Source: Ruminococcus sp. (GTDB lineage: Bacteria; Bacillota; Clostridia; Oscillospirales; Ruminococcaceae). From it: a stretch of 45,347 bases of DNA. Where the stretch lies: contig JAJBTZ010000062.1 in assembly GCA_020860605.1 (NCBI GenBank), positions 1 through 45,347 of the forward strand. Reading direction: 5' to 3'. Shown piece by piece: positions 7,235 to 14,036 of this stretch (its first letter is position 1; each line of letters starts with the position of its first letter). The notes under the pieces were generated by a model. It was not told the origin of the DNA. It worked only from the letters and a program-made list of their open reading frames with translations, and did not search any database. Made by a program: the position numbers and the translations under genes.

Positions 7235-8626
7235 TCAGTCGTCGGAGCCGATATCTGCAAGGGCTGCCTCCCTCTCCGCCTTCCTAATCAACCTCCTCAG
7301 CACCACCGCTGCCACAATCGCCAGCACAAATTCCGTGATCGGCTGGGCGTAGGCGAGACCATAGAGCGGATAAACAGCGTTCAGGATAAACAGCGCTGGA
7401 ATTTCTAGGACGACCTTTCTGGCAAGGGCGAAGCCGAGGCTCAGGTGGCCTTTGCCACAGGCCTGATAGACGCCGACGCCAAGGAAATCGAAACCTAAGA
7501 ACGGGACGCCGAGGCTCATGCCCCTTAAGAACCTTGTGCCGTAGGCGACAACCTCCTCATTACTCATAAACATCGAAATCAGCCATGGAGCAGCAGCGAA
7601 GCAGAAGACCGCCATCACGAGAAGAATCGCGATGGTTATCTTCGCCGTGAAGTGGATACATTCCTTCATTCGCTTGATATTCTTGCTTGCATATGTGTAC
7701 CCGACAAGCGGCATGATGCCTTGGGAGATGCCCATGCCGATGTACATCGGAATCATGTTGATTTTGTAAGCGATGCCCATCGCAGCGACAGGCTCGGTGC
7801 CGAAGGCTGCGGTGAAGTTGTTTAAAACCGTCATGCCAGTGACGTTGAGTAAATTCTGAATCCCGGCAGGAATCCCGACGGTGAAGACCTCTTTAGCGAT
7901 AGCCTTGGTCGGCTTCGTCATCTTAGGACTGATGCAGACGTAGGTTTTTCCACGCCTCACAAACAGCAGGACGAAGAAGTAGAGGCAGGCGACACAGTTC
8001 GAGATAAACGTCGCGAGCCCGGCGCCGGCAGCGCCCATATTGAAGCCGAACGGCAGGATGAAAATCGGATCTAAAATAATGTTGAGGACGCACCCGCTCA
8101 TCGTTCCGATGCTGGCGTGAAGGGTTGAGCCTTCGGCTCTGACGAAGTTTGCAAGAACGACGTTTAAGATAGCCGGAATCGCGCCACAGGTGGTCGTGTA
8201 GAAGAGATAACTCCTGGTCGCGTCAATCGTGGTTGAATCAGCCCCAAGAAGTCCCATAAGCGGAGTCCTGAAAATTGTACATAATAGCGAAAACATCACA
8301 GCGCAGAAGAGAGCAGCATAGAACCCGAACGAGCTCGCTCTTCTTACGTCGTCATAGTCCTTCCTCCCGAGTCCACGGCTCATCGCCGACCCGGCACCAA
8401 CGCCGAAAAGGTTGTTTACAGCGTTAAACGCCAGCAGCACAGGCGCTGCCAGCGTGACCGCAGCGTTCTGAATCGGGTCGTTCAGGTACCCGACGAAATA
8501 TGTATCCGCAAGGTTATAGATGACCATCACAAGGCTCGACAACACCGTCGGCACCGCCATGGTCAGGACCGCCTTCGGAATCGGCGTCCTCTCGAAAAGT
8601 TCAGTTTTTGAGGGTGATTGGGGCAT
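7235..8626 (-). CDS. MATE family efflux transporter
   Basis: The 463-residue product has about 12 hydrophobic segments in two six-helix halves, as in MATE exporters, which use H+ or Na+ gradients to expel drugs or metabolites. Family features are FERTPIPKAVLTMAVPTV at the N-terminus, DTYFVGYL in helix 1-2 and GVGAGSAMSRGLG near residue 90. The ATG at 8626 has AAGGAAG upstream and lies 2 bases after the acetyltransferase stop, so the two are one operon. The last codons and the TGA (GGC TCC GAC GAC TGA) are part of the flank of an intergenic repeat, so the original C-terminus has probably been replaced. Confidence 0.93.
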   Translation of the reverse strand: MPQSPSKTELFERTPIPKAVLTMAVPTVLSSLVMVIYNLADTYFVGYLNDPIQNAAVTLAAPVLLAFNAVNNLFGVGAGSAMSRGLGRKDYDDVRRASSFGFYAALFCAVMFSLLCTIFRTPLMGLLGADSTTIDATRSYLFYTTTCGAIPAILNVVLANFVRAEGSTLHASIGTMSGCVLNIILDPIFILPFGFNMGAAGAGLATFISNCVACLYFFVLLFVRRGKTYVCISPKMTKPTKAIAKEVFTVGIPAGIQNLLNVTGMTVLNNFTAAFGTEPVAAMGIAYKINMIPMYIGMGISQGIMPLVGYTYASKNIKRMKECIHFTAKITIAILLVMAVFCFAAAPWLISMFMSNEEVVAYGTRFLRGMSLGVPFLGFDFLGVGVYQACGKGHLSLGFALARKVVLEIPALFILNAVYPLYGLAYAQPITEFVLAIVAAVVLRRLIRKAEREAALADIGSDD

Positions 8627-8628
8627 TT

Positions 8629-9138
8629 TCAGGCTTCCTTTATTGTATATTCGTAAATATAATCCCTCTCCGTCTCTCCTGTACGTGTAAAACCAAGCCT
8701 CTCGTGCATTTTTTGTGAGGCCAGATTCCATTTGTAGACGGTGCTGCCGGTGATTTTCTTGTAGCCTAAGGCGGACAGGCGGGCGATAACCGCAGTCATC
8801 ACCTTCTGACCGATGCCGACGCCACGGTATTTCTCCTCCCAGATCGCAATCGGCGGGTTCTCGGGCTTTACGGTGACATCTCCAACGGAAACATACTCGC
8901 CGTTTTCAAGCGCCTGAATGAAGTAAAGCTCGCCAGCACCGTCAAGATAACGGCACATGCTCTTTATGTAATCCATGTCGGGAATCTTGTCCTGGTCGAA
9001 AATACCCTCAGAATTCTGGTAGACCACCGGGTCGTGGTAGCCCTCAAGCATCTTGTCGATATTCCAGTCGAACCTCTTGAGCCGTAGCCCCAGCTCGATT
9101 TCGATTATTTCGGGTTGGGTTATGTTGGGAAATGGCAT
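8629..9138 (-). CDS. GNAT family N-acetyltransferase
   Basis: The 169-residue product has a GNAT fold with the acetyl-CoA-binding motif A (EEKYRGVGIGQKVMTAVI) and a C-terminal motif B (ASQKMHERLGFTRTGETERD). I chose the ATG at 9138 because GGAGG lies about 10 bases upstream; an upstream extension of 39 codons is encoded by a hairpin array and is unlikely to be translated. It is followed after 2 bases by the MATE exporter. The substrate is unknown; resistance by acetylation plus export is one possible reading of the pairing, but this is inference. Confidence 0.88.
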   Translation of the reverse strand: MPFPNITQPEIIEIELGLRLKRFDWNIDKMLEGYHDPVVYQNSEGIFDQDKIPDMDYIKSMCRYLDGAGELYFIQALENGEYVSVGDVTVKPENPPIAIWEEKYRGVGIGQKVMTAVIARLSALGYKKITGSTVYKWNLASQKMHERLGFTRTGETERDYIYEYTIKEA

Positions 9139-9178
9139 AAGGCTTTGACCTCCTACATCATCATATAAGTAAGATTTA

Positions 9179-9328
9179 ATGAAATCCTCGCTTTGCTCGG
9201 ATGAAATCGTTTGCATCGCAAACGATGAAATTAAATCCGTCCTTACTTCCGCCACAGGCGGATTTCATCGCGAAGCGATTTCATCTGCCGAAGGCAGATT
9301 TCTTCCGTCCGCCAGGACGGATTTAGTT
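9179..9328. repeat. Tandem array of short mixed hairpins
   Basis: At least five small palindromes are joined by GAAAT/ATTTC linkers: ATCGTTTGC-ATC-GCAAACGAT, CCGCC-ACA-GGCGG, ATCGC-GAA-GCGAT, TCTGCC-GAA-GGCAGA and CCGTCC-GCCA-GGACGG. Stems differ while the linkers are shared. The array lies between the acetyltransferase and the tmRNA terminator. Confidence 0.7.
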
Positions 9329-9329
9329 G

Positions 9330-9355
9330 AAAAAACGCCTGAAAAGGCGTTTTTT
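9330..9355 (-). terminator. Terminator of tmRNA (bidirectional)
   Basis: Perfect 11-bp stem AAAAAACGCCT / AGGCGTTTTTT with a GAAA loop, starting 2 bases past the encoded CCA end of tmRNA. Confidence 0.9.
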
Positions 9356-9356
9356 C

Positions 9357-9708
9357 TGGTGGAGGCGATGGGAATCGAACCCATGTCCGAAAACTCTTCG
9401 GGAGAACTTTCTACGAGTGTAGCTTATCTTTTAGCTTCCCGAAATCTCACGCCGGTAAGCAGGCTTGAGACCTCAGTATCCGCTAATTCATCCCACGGGT
9501 AACGGAGTAACCGCAGAACGTTCACTGCTAATCGACGCCCAGACCGATGCCGCAGTACTCATCGGCAGGACGGGCCACTGTCAGGCAGCAGCCAATTCTA
9601 AACTATAATCGTCGTTTAAAATTGAAAATTTGCACAGGTTAAAGAGATCAGTGCCTTCTCTACTCGCTTATTCGCCGTCTGAATCCCCGTCGAAACCTTT
9701 ACGCCCCC
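9357..9708 (-). ncRNA. ssrA: Transfer-messenger RNA (tmRNA)
   Basis: tmRNA rescues stalled ribosomes together with SmpB and tags the peptide for proteolysis. On the minus strand the 5' end reads GGGGGCGTAAAGGTTTCGAC, the classic tmRNA start. The 3' end has the T-arm GGTTCGATTCCC and an encoded CCA (CGCCTCCACCA). The first seven bases pair with the 3' acceptor strand with one G-U. Length is 352 nt. The tag frame at 9616-9581 reads NDDYSLELAAA followed by TGA; the exact resume codon upstream is not clear to me. It lies downstream of smpB on the same strand, with a repeat element between and no obvious own promoter. Confidence 0.95.
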
Positions 9709-9748
9709 ATGTTATCTGCCTTCGGCAGTTCGCTTCCCTGCGGGAAGC

Positions 9749-9886
9749 GCCCTCTCAGTCAGCCACTTCATGGCTGCCAGCTCTCCCAGAGGGAGAGCCG
9801 AGATTTGTGCTCTCGCAAGAACTTTCAAAGATGGTTAACTTGGCTCCCCCTCTGGGGGAGCTGTCAGCGAAGCTGACTGAGAGGGC
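9749..9886. repeat. Intergenic repeat, family I, copy 2
   Basis: Same inverted ends as the copy at 7044. It fills the gap between smpB and ssrA. Its outer edge lies 2 bases from the smpB stop codon, and CTGCCTTCGGCAG flanks it on the ssrA side. Confidence 0.85.
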
Positions 9887-9888
9887 GG

Positions 9889-10356
9889 TTACTGGTTCCT
9901 CTCCTTCAGAACCCTCTCAATATCCCTCTCACTCTGCCTCTTCGCCATGTCGTCCCGCTTGTCGTAGAGCTTTTTACCCTTGCAGAGGCCGATTTCCATC
10001 TTGACGCGGGAGCCCTTGTAGTAGAGCTTGAGGGGGACTATTGTCAGGCCTTCCTGGCGGACCTTGTCAAAAAGCCTTCTTATTTCCGATTTGTGGATGA
10101 GAAGCCGGCGGTCGCGCCTTGGGTCGCGGTTAAAAATGTTGCCCTTTTCGTAGGGACTGATGTGGACCCCGATGGCGTAAATCTGGCCATCCCTGATCTC
10201 GCACCAGCTGTCCTTCAGGTTAGCTCCGCCAAGGCGGATGGACTTGACCTCGGTGCCGACAAGCTCAATGCCGGCCTCCAAAGCCTCCAAAACAAAGTAT
10301 TCGTGCCTCGCCTGCCGGTTCTCGGCAATAACTCTCTCGCCACTCGATTTAGCCAT
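9889..10356 (-). CDS. smpB: SsrA-binding protein SmpB
   Basis: SmpB binds the tRNA-like domain of tmRNA and brings it to stalled ribosomes. The 155-residue product has the OB-fold signature ENRQARHEYFVLEALEAGIEL, GTEVKSIRLG, NLKDSWCEI and the conserved C-terminal tail region KGKKLYDKRDDMAKRQSERD. AGGAGG precedes the ATG, and a consensus promoter lies 28 bases upstream. The ssrA gene follows on the same strand, so the two partners may be co-transcribed through the intervening repeat. Confidence 0.97.
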   Translation of the reverse strand: MAKSSGERVIAENRQARHEYFVLEALEAGIELVGTEVKSIRLGGANLKDSWCEIRDGQIYAIGVHISPYEKGNIFNRDPRRDRRLLIHKSEIRRLFDKVRQEGLTIVPLKLYYKGSRVKMEIGLCKGKKLYDKRDDMAKRQSERDIERVLKERNQ

Positions 10357-10383
10357 CCGTCCGCCTCCTCTCTCACTACTTCA

Positions 10384-10412
10384 ATTATATACGAGTTTGG
10401 GCAAAATGTCAA
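10384..10412 (-). promoter_or_regulatory. Sigma-A promoter for smpB
   Basis: On the minus strand TTGACA, 17-nt spacer, TATAAT: full consensus. It is the likely source of both the smpB and ssrA transcripts. Confidence 0.85.
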
Positions 10413-10502
10413 CTGATTATGCGGGGGATAAAGCTGTATTTTAAAAATTAGGCTGTCTTTTGAAAATATTTTTGGGAAGCAAAAATTTTTCTACGATTTT
10501 TG

Positions 10503-10531
10503 TTGACAATGACGAAATTATATGCTACAAT
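10503..10531 (+). promoter_or_regulatory. Sigma-A promoter of the peptide cassette
   Basis: TTGACA (10503-10508), 17-nt spacer, TACAAT (10526-10531). It is divergent from the smpB promoter and stands 180 bases before the first gene of the cassette. Confidence 0.82.
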
Positions 10532-10537
10532 ATAGAT

Positions 10538-10690
10538 GTAATAGATGTGATTGATGATTTTTGTGAATCGTCAAAAACCATGCGGGGGGTAGAAGTTATC
10601 GCCCCGGAACCCCGAATGCAGATGTGCTACGGGGGCTTTTTTATTTGATATTGTTCCCCTTTGGCATAGATGTGCTGGAGGGGATTTTTG
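10538..10690 (+). ncRNA. Structured leader or small RNA with two terminator-like hairpins
   Basis: Between the promoter and the lipoprotein start there are two consecutive hairpins, each followed by a T-run. Hairpin 1 (10601-10636) closes with CCCCG/CGGGG and is followed by TTTTTT. Hairpin 2 (10655-10684) is a 12-bp stem with some G-T pairs, followed by TTTTTG. Both have GCA...GATGTGC near the tip, as if duplicated. A G-run at 10583-10588 can also pair with GCCCC at 10601-10605, offering an alternative fold. The layout suggests attenuation or a small terminated RNA of about 105 nt. No known riboswitch class is recognised. Confidence 0.5.
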
Positions 10691-10714
10691 ATTTTAAGAT
10701 GTTGTAGAGAGTGA

Positions 10715-11398
10715 GTGTTGAACTTGGTTAGACGTGCAGGAATAACAGTTATATTGGTCTTCATGGTGCTTCTAGTTGGTTGTCAGAGCACTGAGATAGA
10801 GTTTGAAACAGATGCTGAGAGATTTAAGTATGAGTATGAATCTGTGAATGGCAAGTTAGATTACAGTTGGCAAAAGGCACGTAATGTTTCAATTGATGAT
10901 GACAATCCAATAGTTTATGCGTCGTACAGTGATCTTATTGATATGATTGACAGCGGAGAAACGTTTGCAGTATATTTCGGCTATAATAAGTGCCCGTGGT
11001 GTCGAGGTGCTATTGAAGCAATCCTTGAAAGTGCAAAAGAATATGGAGTTCAGACTCTATACTATGTCGATGTGTATTCATCGAGAGATAAGTATGAGGT
11101 ATCGAATGGACAAGCAGTACTTAAATCAGAGGGCGAAGAAGGATATAGAGAACTCATAGTTTTGCTTGCCCCAGTTCTTGATGATTACATTTTGGAAGAT
11201 GACGATGGAAGCGAAGTTGACACTGGCGAAAAGCGTATATATGCTCCGAATGTAATTGTAGTTAAAAATGGCGAAGCGGTAGGCATTGCAGACGATAGCG
11301 AGTTATTTACGGATCCATATGGAGAGATAACTGATGAAATTTACTCTGATATGGTGAACATTTATAGCGAGGTTTTTGCAATGCTTACTTATCAATAA
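10715..11398 (+). CDS. Thioredoxin-like lipoprotein with CPWC (bacteriocin accessory type)
   Basis: The 227-residue product has a signal sequence ending in a lipobox (LLVGC, lipidated Cys23). It would be anchored on the outer face of the membrane. A thioredoxin-like domain follows with CPWC (C93-C96) in the context VYFGYNKCPWCRGAIEA and a later APNVIVVKNGE strand containing the usual cis-Pro position. This resembles the PedC/BrcD bacteriocin-accessory thioredoxin family, which helps disulfide formation in secreted peptides; that assignment is by pattern. The start is GTG at 10715; TTG at 10718 is also possible and the ribosome site is weak. It opens a cassette with two double-glycine peptides and their exporter. 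The cassette is visibly AT-richer than its surroundings. Confidence 0.8.
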   Translation: MLNLVRRAGITVILVFMVLLVGCQSTEIEFETDAERFKYEYESVNGKLDYSWQKARNVSIDDDNPIVYASYSDLIDMIDSGETFAVYFGYNKCPWCRGAIEAILESAKEYGVQTLYYVDVYSSRDKYEVSNGQAVLKSEGEEGYRELIVLLAPVLDDYILEDDDGSEVDTGEKRIYAPNVIVVKNGEAVGIADDSELFTDPYGEITDEIYSDMVNIYSEVFAMLTYQ

Positions 11399-11417
11399 AA
11401 TTTAGGAGGCATGACGA

Positions 11418-11537
11418 ATGAAAGAAATTACTGCAGAAGAAATGCGAAAAATTAATGGAGGGTTAGTAATTCTGTCTAAGCAAACCATCCAGCGGTTGAT
11501 ACAAAAAATAGGAATTAATGTTAGGAAGCGGAAGTAA
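11418..11537 (+). CDS. Double-glycine leader peptide 1 (cationic core)
   Basis: The frame encodes 39 residues. AGGAGG lies 8 bases before the ATG. The first 15 residues, MKEITAEEMRKINGG, form a double-glycine leader of the kind cut by C39 peptidases. The 24-residue core begins LVILSKQ, has no Cys, alternates hydrophobic and polar residues (IQRLIQKIG) and ends strongly basic (NVRKRK), as expected for an amphipathic membrane-active or signalling peptide. The leader is closely similar to that of the second peptide at 11622, and the peptidase exporter follows. It could be a bacteriocin, one half of a two-peptide bacteriocin, or a pheromone. Confidence 0.85.
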   Translation: MKEITAEEMRKINGGLVILSKQTIQRLIQKIGINVRKRK

Positions 11538-11621
11538 TTTTGCGCTTGTTCAAATGAGCCATGCCTCTTTTGATATTTCATCCGTCTATCCGTCCCATCT
11601 AATTGTAAGGGAGGTGAAAAT

Positions 11622-11747
11622 ATGAAGAAAATGACGTCAGCTGAAATGCGCAGTGTTAATGGTGGCAGTCTTATAGCTGCAGCAGTAGTTGGATGGTGCG
11701 TAGGCAAGCTTCTCGTTTGCCACACTCTTAAACCTGGCAAGTGCTAA
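11622..11747 (+). CDS. Double-glycine leader peptide 2 (Cys-containing core)
   Basis: The frame encodes 41 residues, with GGGAGG 7 bases before the ATG. The leader is MKKMTSAEMRSVNGG, sharing T-x-x-EMR-x-x-NGG with peptide 1. The 26-residue core starts SLIAAAVVGWCVGK and ends LKPGKC. It holds three Cys (C26, C33, C41) and a GxxxG motif (G24-G28), a helix-contact motif known from two-peptide class IIb bacteriocins. Three Cys allow one disulfide plus a free thiol, or a dimer. The 84 bases between the two peptide genes hold no frame or obvious signal. Confidence 0.85.
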   Translation: MKKMTSAEMRSVNGGSLIAAAVVGWCVGKLLVCHTLKPGKC

Positions 11748-11818
11748 TAGGCACTTTCTTTGTGCGGTTGTGCATGTGACAACCGCACAATTTTACTTAA
11801 TTTATAGGAGAAACTACT

Positions 11819-13975
11819 ATGAATGCTAAGAAATATGTATGCGTAAAACAGGATAACGAAACAGAATGTGGTGCAGCTTGTTTAGCTACGGTTTGCAAAT
11901 ATTATGGATGTCAAGTCGAAATTTCAGAAATACGAAAAATTGCGGGTGTGGATAGATATGGCGCAAACCTTCTAGGACTTCAGGATGCTGCCCAAAAATT
12001 AGGATTTGATGCTGTTGGATTGTCAGGTTCATATGAGGAATTAGTTGGCGAAAGTGTGAAATGCCCGTATATCGCACATATAATTAAGGACGGTGTTTTG
12101 GAGCATTATGTTGTAGTATTTGAACAAAATAGTAATGGATTAGTCATTGGGGATCCAGCAAGTGGCATTAAAAATTATTCAATAGATGAATTCCAGGCTG
12201 TGTGGACTGGACATATTCTATCGCTGATCTGGACTGGTGATATGAGTTTAAAAGAAGCTTCACAACGTAGAAAAATGCACTTGTTTGGTTTTGTTAAACT
12301 TATAGCAAAGCACAAACAGGCTGTTTTGCTCATTTCACTACTGTCAATACTTGCAACTGCGTTATCAATAGGGGCAAGCTTTTTCTCATATTATTTATTT
12401 GATGTCATAATTCCTGATGCACAGATCAATAGACTAGTGTATTTAGCTATTGCAACAGTATGCGTATATATAGCTGTTTTAGCTCTTAATTATTTGCGAA
12501 CACGGCTAATAGCCATGATTTCAAAGAAGATAAATTATGATTTGTTTTGCGACTATGTGCTGTCTTTGCTACATATAGATTTTGAATTTTTTGAGCAATA
12601 TACAACTGGTGATTTGGTGTCAAGGATGCAGGATGCAGATACCGTTCGGGAAGCGCTTTCTCAAATTATCGTGACATTATCACTTGATGTGGCTATGATG
12701 CTTGCGAGTTTAGTTACATTTGCAGTTTTAGATTGGAAGTTGCTGATATTATCTATACTAATGCTTGTTATTTATGGATTCTTTGTTGCTATATTCAATA
12801 AGCCAATTAGTAAAGTCACAACTGCTCTAAGAGAGAAAGACGCGTTGACTACAAATACTTTTTTAGAAACAGTAGAGGGTATCGAAGATATCAAAGCGTA
12901 TACATATGAGAAGACGATGTTTGAAAAGAATGAACACAGTATAGAAATGCTCATGGAGACTTTTCGAAAAGGAACAGTCATATACACTTCACAGTCTTTG
13001 GTTTCAGATACGATACTGTCTGTAGGCGAAATTATGGTCTTATCATTGAGCGCAATTGAAGTGATTCAAGGAGAAATTTCTATTGGATTAATGTGGGTTT
13101 TCTACTATCTGTTTTCTTTATGCTTGGATCCTGTTAAGAACATTGTAAGTTTAATGCCAACCATCCATAAAGCTGAAGTATCTGCAAAAAGACTTAACGA
13201 TGTAATAACTGCAACAAGAGAGGATGACTTCGAATTAAAGCATGACCTTGAAATAAATGGAGGTTTATCTTTTTCAGGAGTGTCTTTTAGATACGGTAAA
13301 AGAAATCTTGTGTTAGATGACATTTCGTTTGAGGTAAATGAAGGGGAGCATATTGCAATAATTGGAGATAGTGGTTCTGGAAAAAGTACTTTAACAAAAC
13401 TGATATTGCGCTTGTATCATGCTGAGAGTGGCGAGATATGCATAGGTGGTCACGATATCCAAACACTTCCGTTTAATGCGATAAGAGATTCAATTGCGTA
13501 TGTTGGACAGTCGCCACGACTATTTCGAGGAAGCATAATAGACAACATAAGTATGGGTGCTCCTAATATGGATAAGAAGGATATAATTTCTTTTTTAAAT
13601 AGTACTGCATATAGGAATGTGATAAATAAATTTTCCTTTGGCTATGATACGATGGTAACCGAAAATGGAAATAATTTATCTGGCGGTCAAAAGCAAATGA
13701 TCATAATTGGAAGGGCTTTGGCCAAACAAGCTAGAATTTTGATTTTAGATGAGGCAACTTCGGCGCTTGATGAAAATTCAAGAGAGGAGATTAATGCATC
13801 TATTGATGAAGTGTACGGTAAAAAGACCATATTGGTTATATCACATGAATCATCAGAAGGTATCTTATGTGATCGTTATATTAAAATCGCCAACGGTCAC
13901 ATCATCGAAAGCGGAACTCACGATGAACTAATGTCGGCTCATGGCAAGTACGCAAAGCTTTGTGAAAGTCAATAG
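11819..13975 (+). CDS. Peptidase-containing ABC transporter (C39), peptide maturation and export
   Basis: This 718-residue protein should cleave the double-glycine leaders and export the cores. The N-terminal C39 peptidase domain (1-135) has Gln11 and catalytic Cys17 in QDNETECGAAC, His96 in LEHYVVV and Asp112 in GDPASG, so the triad is complete. A six-helix membrane domain (about 155-440) follows. The ATPase domain has Walker A GDSGSGKST near 515-523, signature LSGGQKQ near 620, Walker B ILILDEATSALD near 640-650 and an H-loop in VISHE. GGAG precedes the ATG. Domain order and length are typical of bacteriocin exporters such as the LagD/ComA type. The stop is TAG. Confidence 0.95.
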   Translation: MNAKKYVCVKQDNETECGAACLATVCKYYGCQVEISEIRKIAGVDRYGANLLGLQDAAQKLGFDAVGLSGSYEELVGESVKCPYIAHIIKDGVLEHYVVVFEQNSNGLVIGDPASGIKNYSIDEFQAVWTGHILSLIWTGDMSLKEASQRRKMHLFGFVKLIAKHKQAVLLISLLSILATALSIGASFFSYYLFDVIIPDAQINRLVYLAIATVCVYIAVLALNYLRTRLIAMISKKINYDLFCDYVLSLLHIDFEFFEQYTTGDLVSRMQDADTVREALSQIIVTLSLDVAMMLASLVTFAVLDWKLLILSILMLVIYGFFVAIFNKPISKVTTALREKDALTTNTFLETVEGIEDIKAYTYEKTMFEKNEHSIEMLMETFRKGTVIYTSQSLVSDTILSVGEIMVLSLSAIEVIQGEISIGLMWVFYYLFSLCLDPVKNIVSLMPTIHKAEVSAKRLNDVITATREDDFELKHDLEINGGLSFSGVSFRYGKRNLVLDDISFEVNEGEHIAIIGDSGSGKSTLTKLILRLYHAESGEICIGGHDIQTLPFNAIRDSIAYVGQSPRLFRGSIIDNISMGAPNMDKKDIISFLNSTAYRNVINKFSFGYDTMVTENGNNLSGGQKQMIIIGRALAKQARILILDEATSALDENSREEINASIDEVYGKKTILVISHESSEGILCDRYIKIANGHIIESGTHDELMSAHGKYAKLCESQ

Positions 13976-13989
13976 GTAAATAACGAATA

Positions 13990-14023
13990 AAATCCGCCCG
14001 CAGAGTATACGGGCGGATTTATT
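13990..14023. terminator. Terminator between peptide cassette and convergent lipoprotein gene
   Basis: 11-bp arms AAATCCGCCCG and CGGGCGGATTT around a 9-nt loop. TTATT follows on plus and TTTATT on minus, so it could serve both convergent units. Confidence 0.85.
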
Positions 14024-14036
14024 ATGTCTGGAGGTA

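Noticed and set aside
9139-9255. N-terminal extension of the acetyltransferase into the hairpin array
   Set aside because: The extension is repeat-encoded, and GGAGG is placed for the internal ATG at 9138.
10583-10642. Leader as a small SRP RNA or a known riboswitch
   Set aside because: The SRP core (GGAAGGAAGCAGC) is absent, and no consensus for the riboswitch classes I know could be matched.
10580-10648. Short frame ATG CGG GGG ... TGA across hairpin 1 of the leader
   Set aside because: No ribosome site, and the codons are dictated by the terminator stem; a leader peptide cannot be excluded but is not supported.
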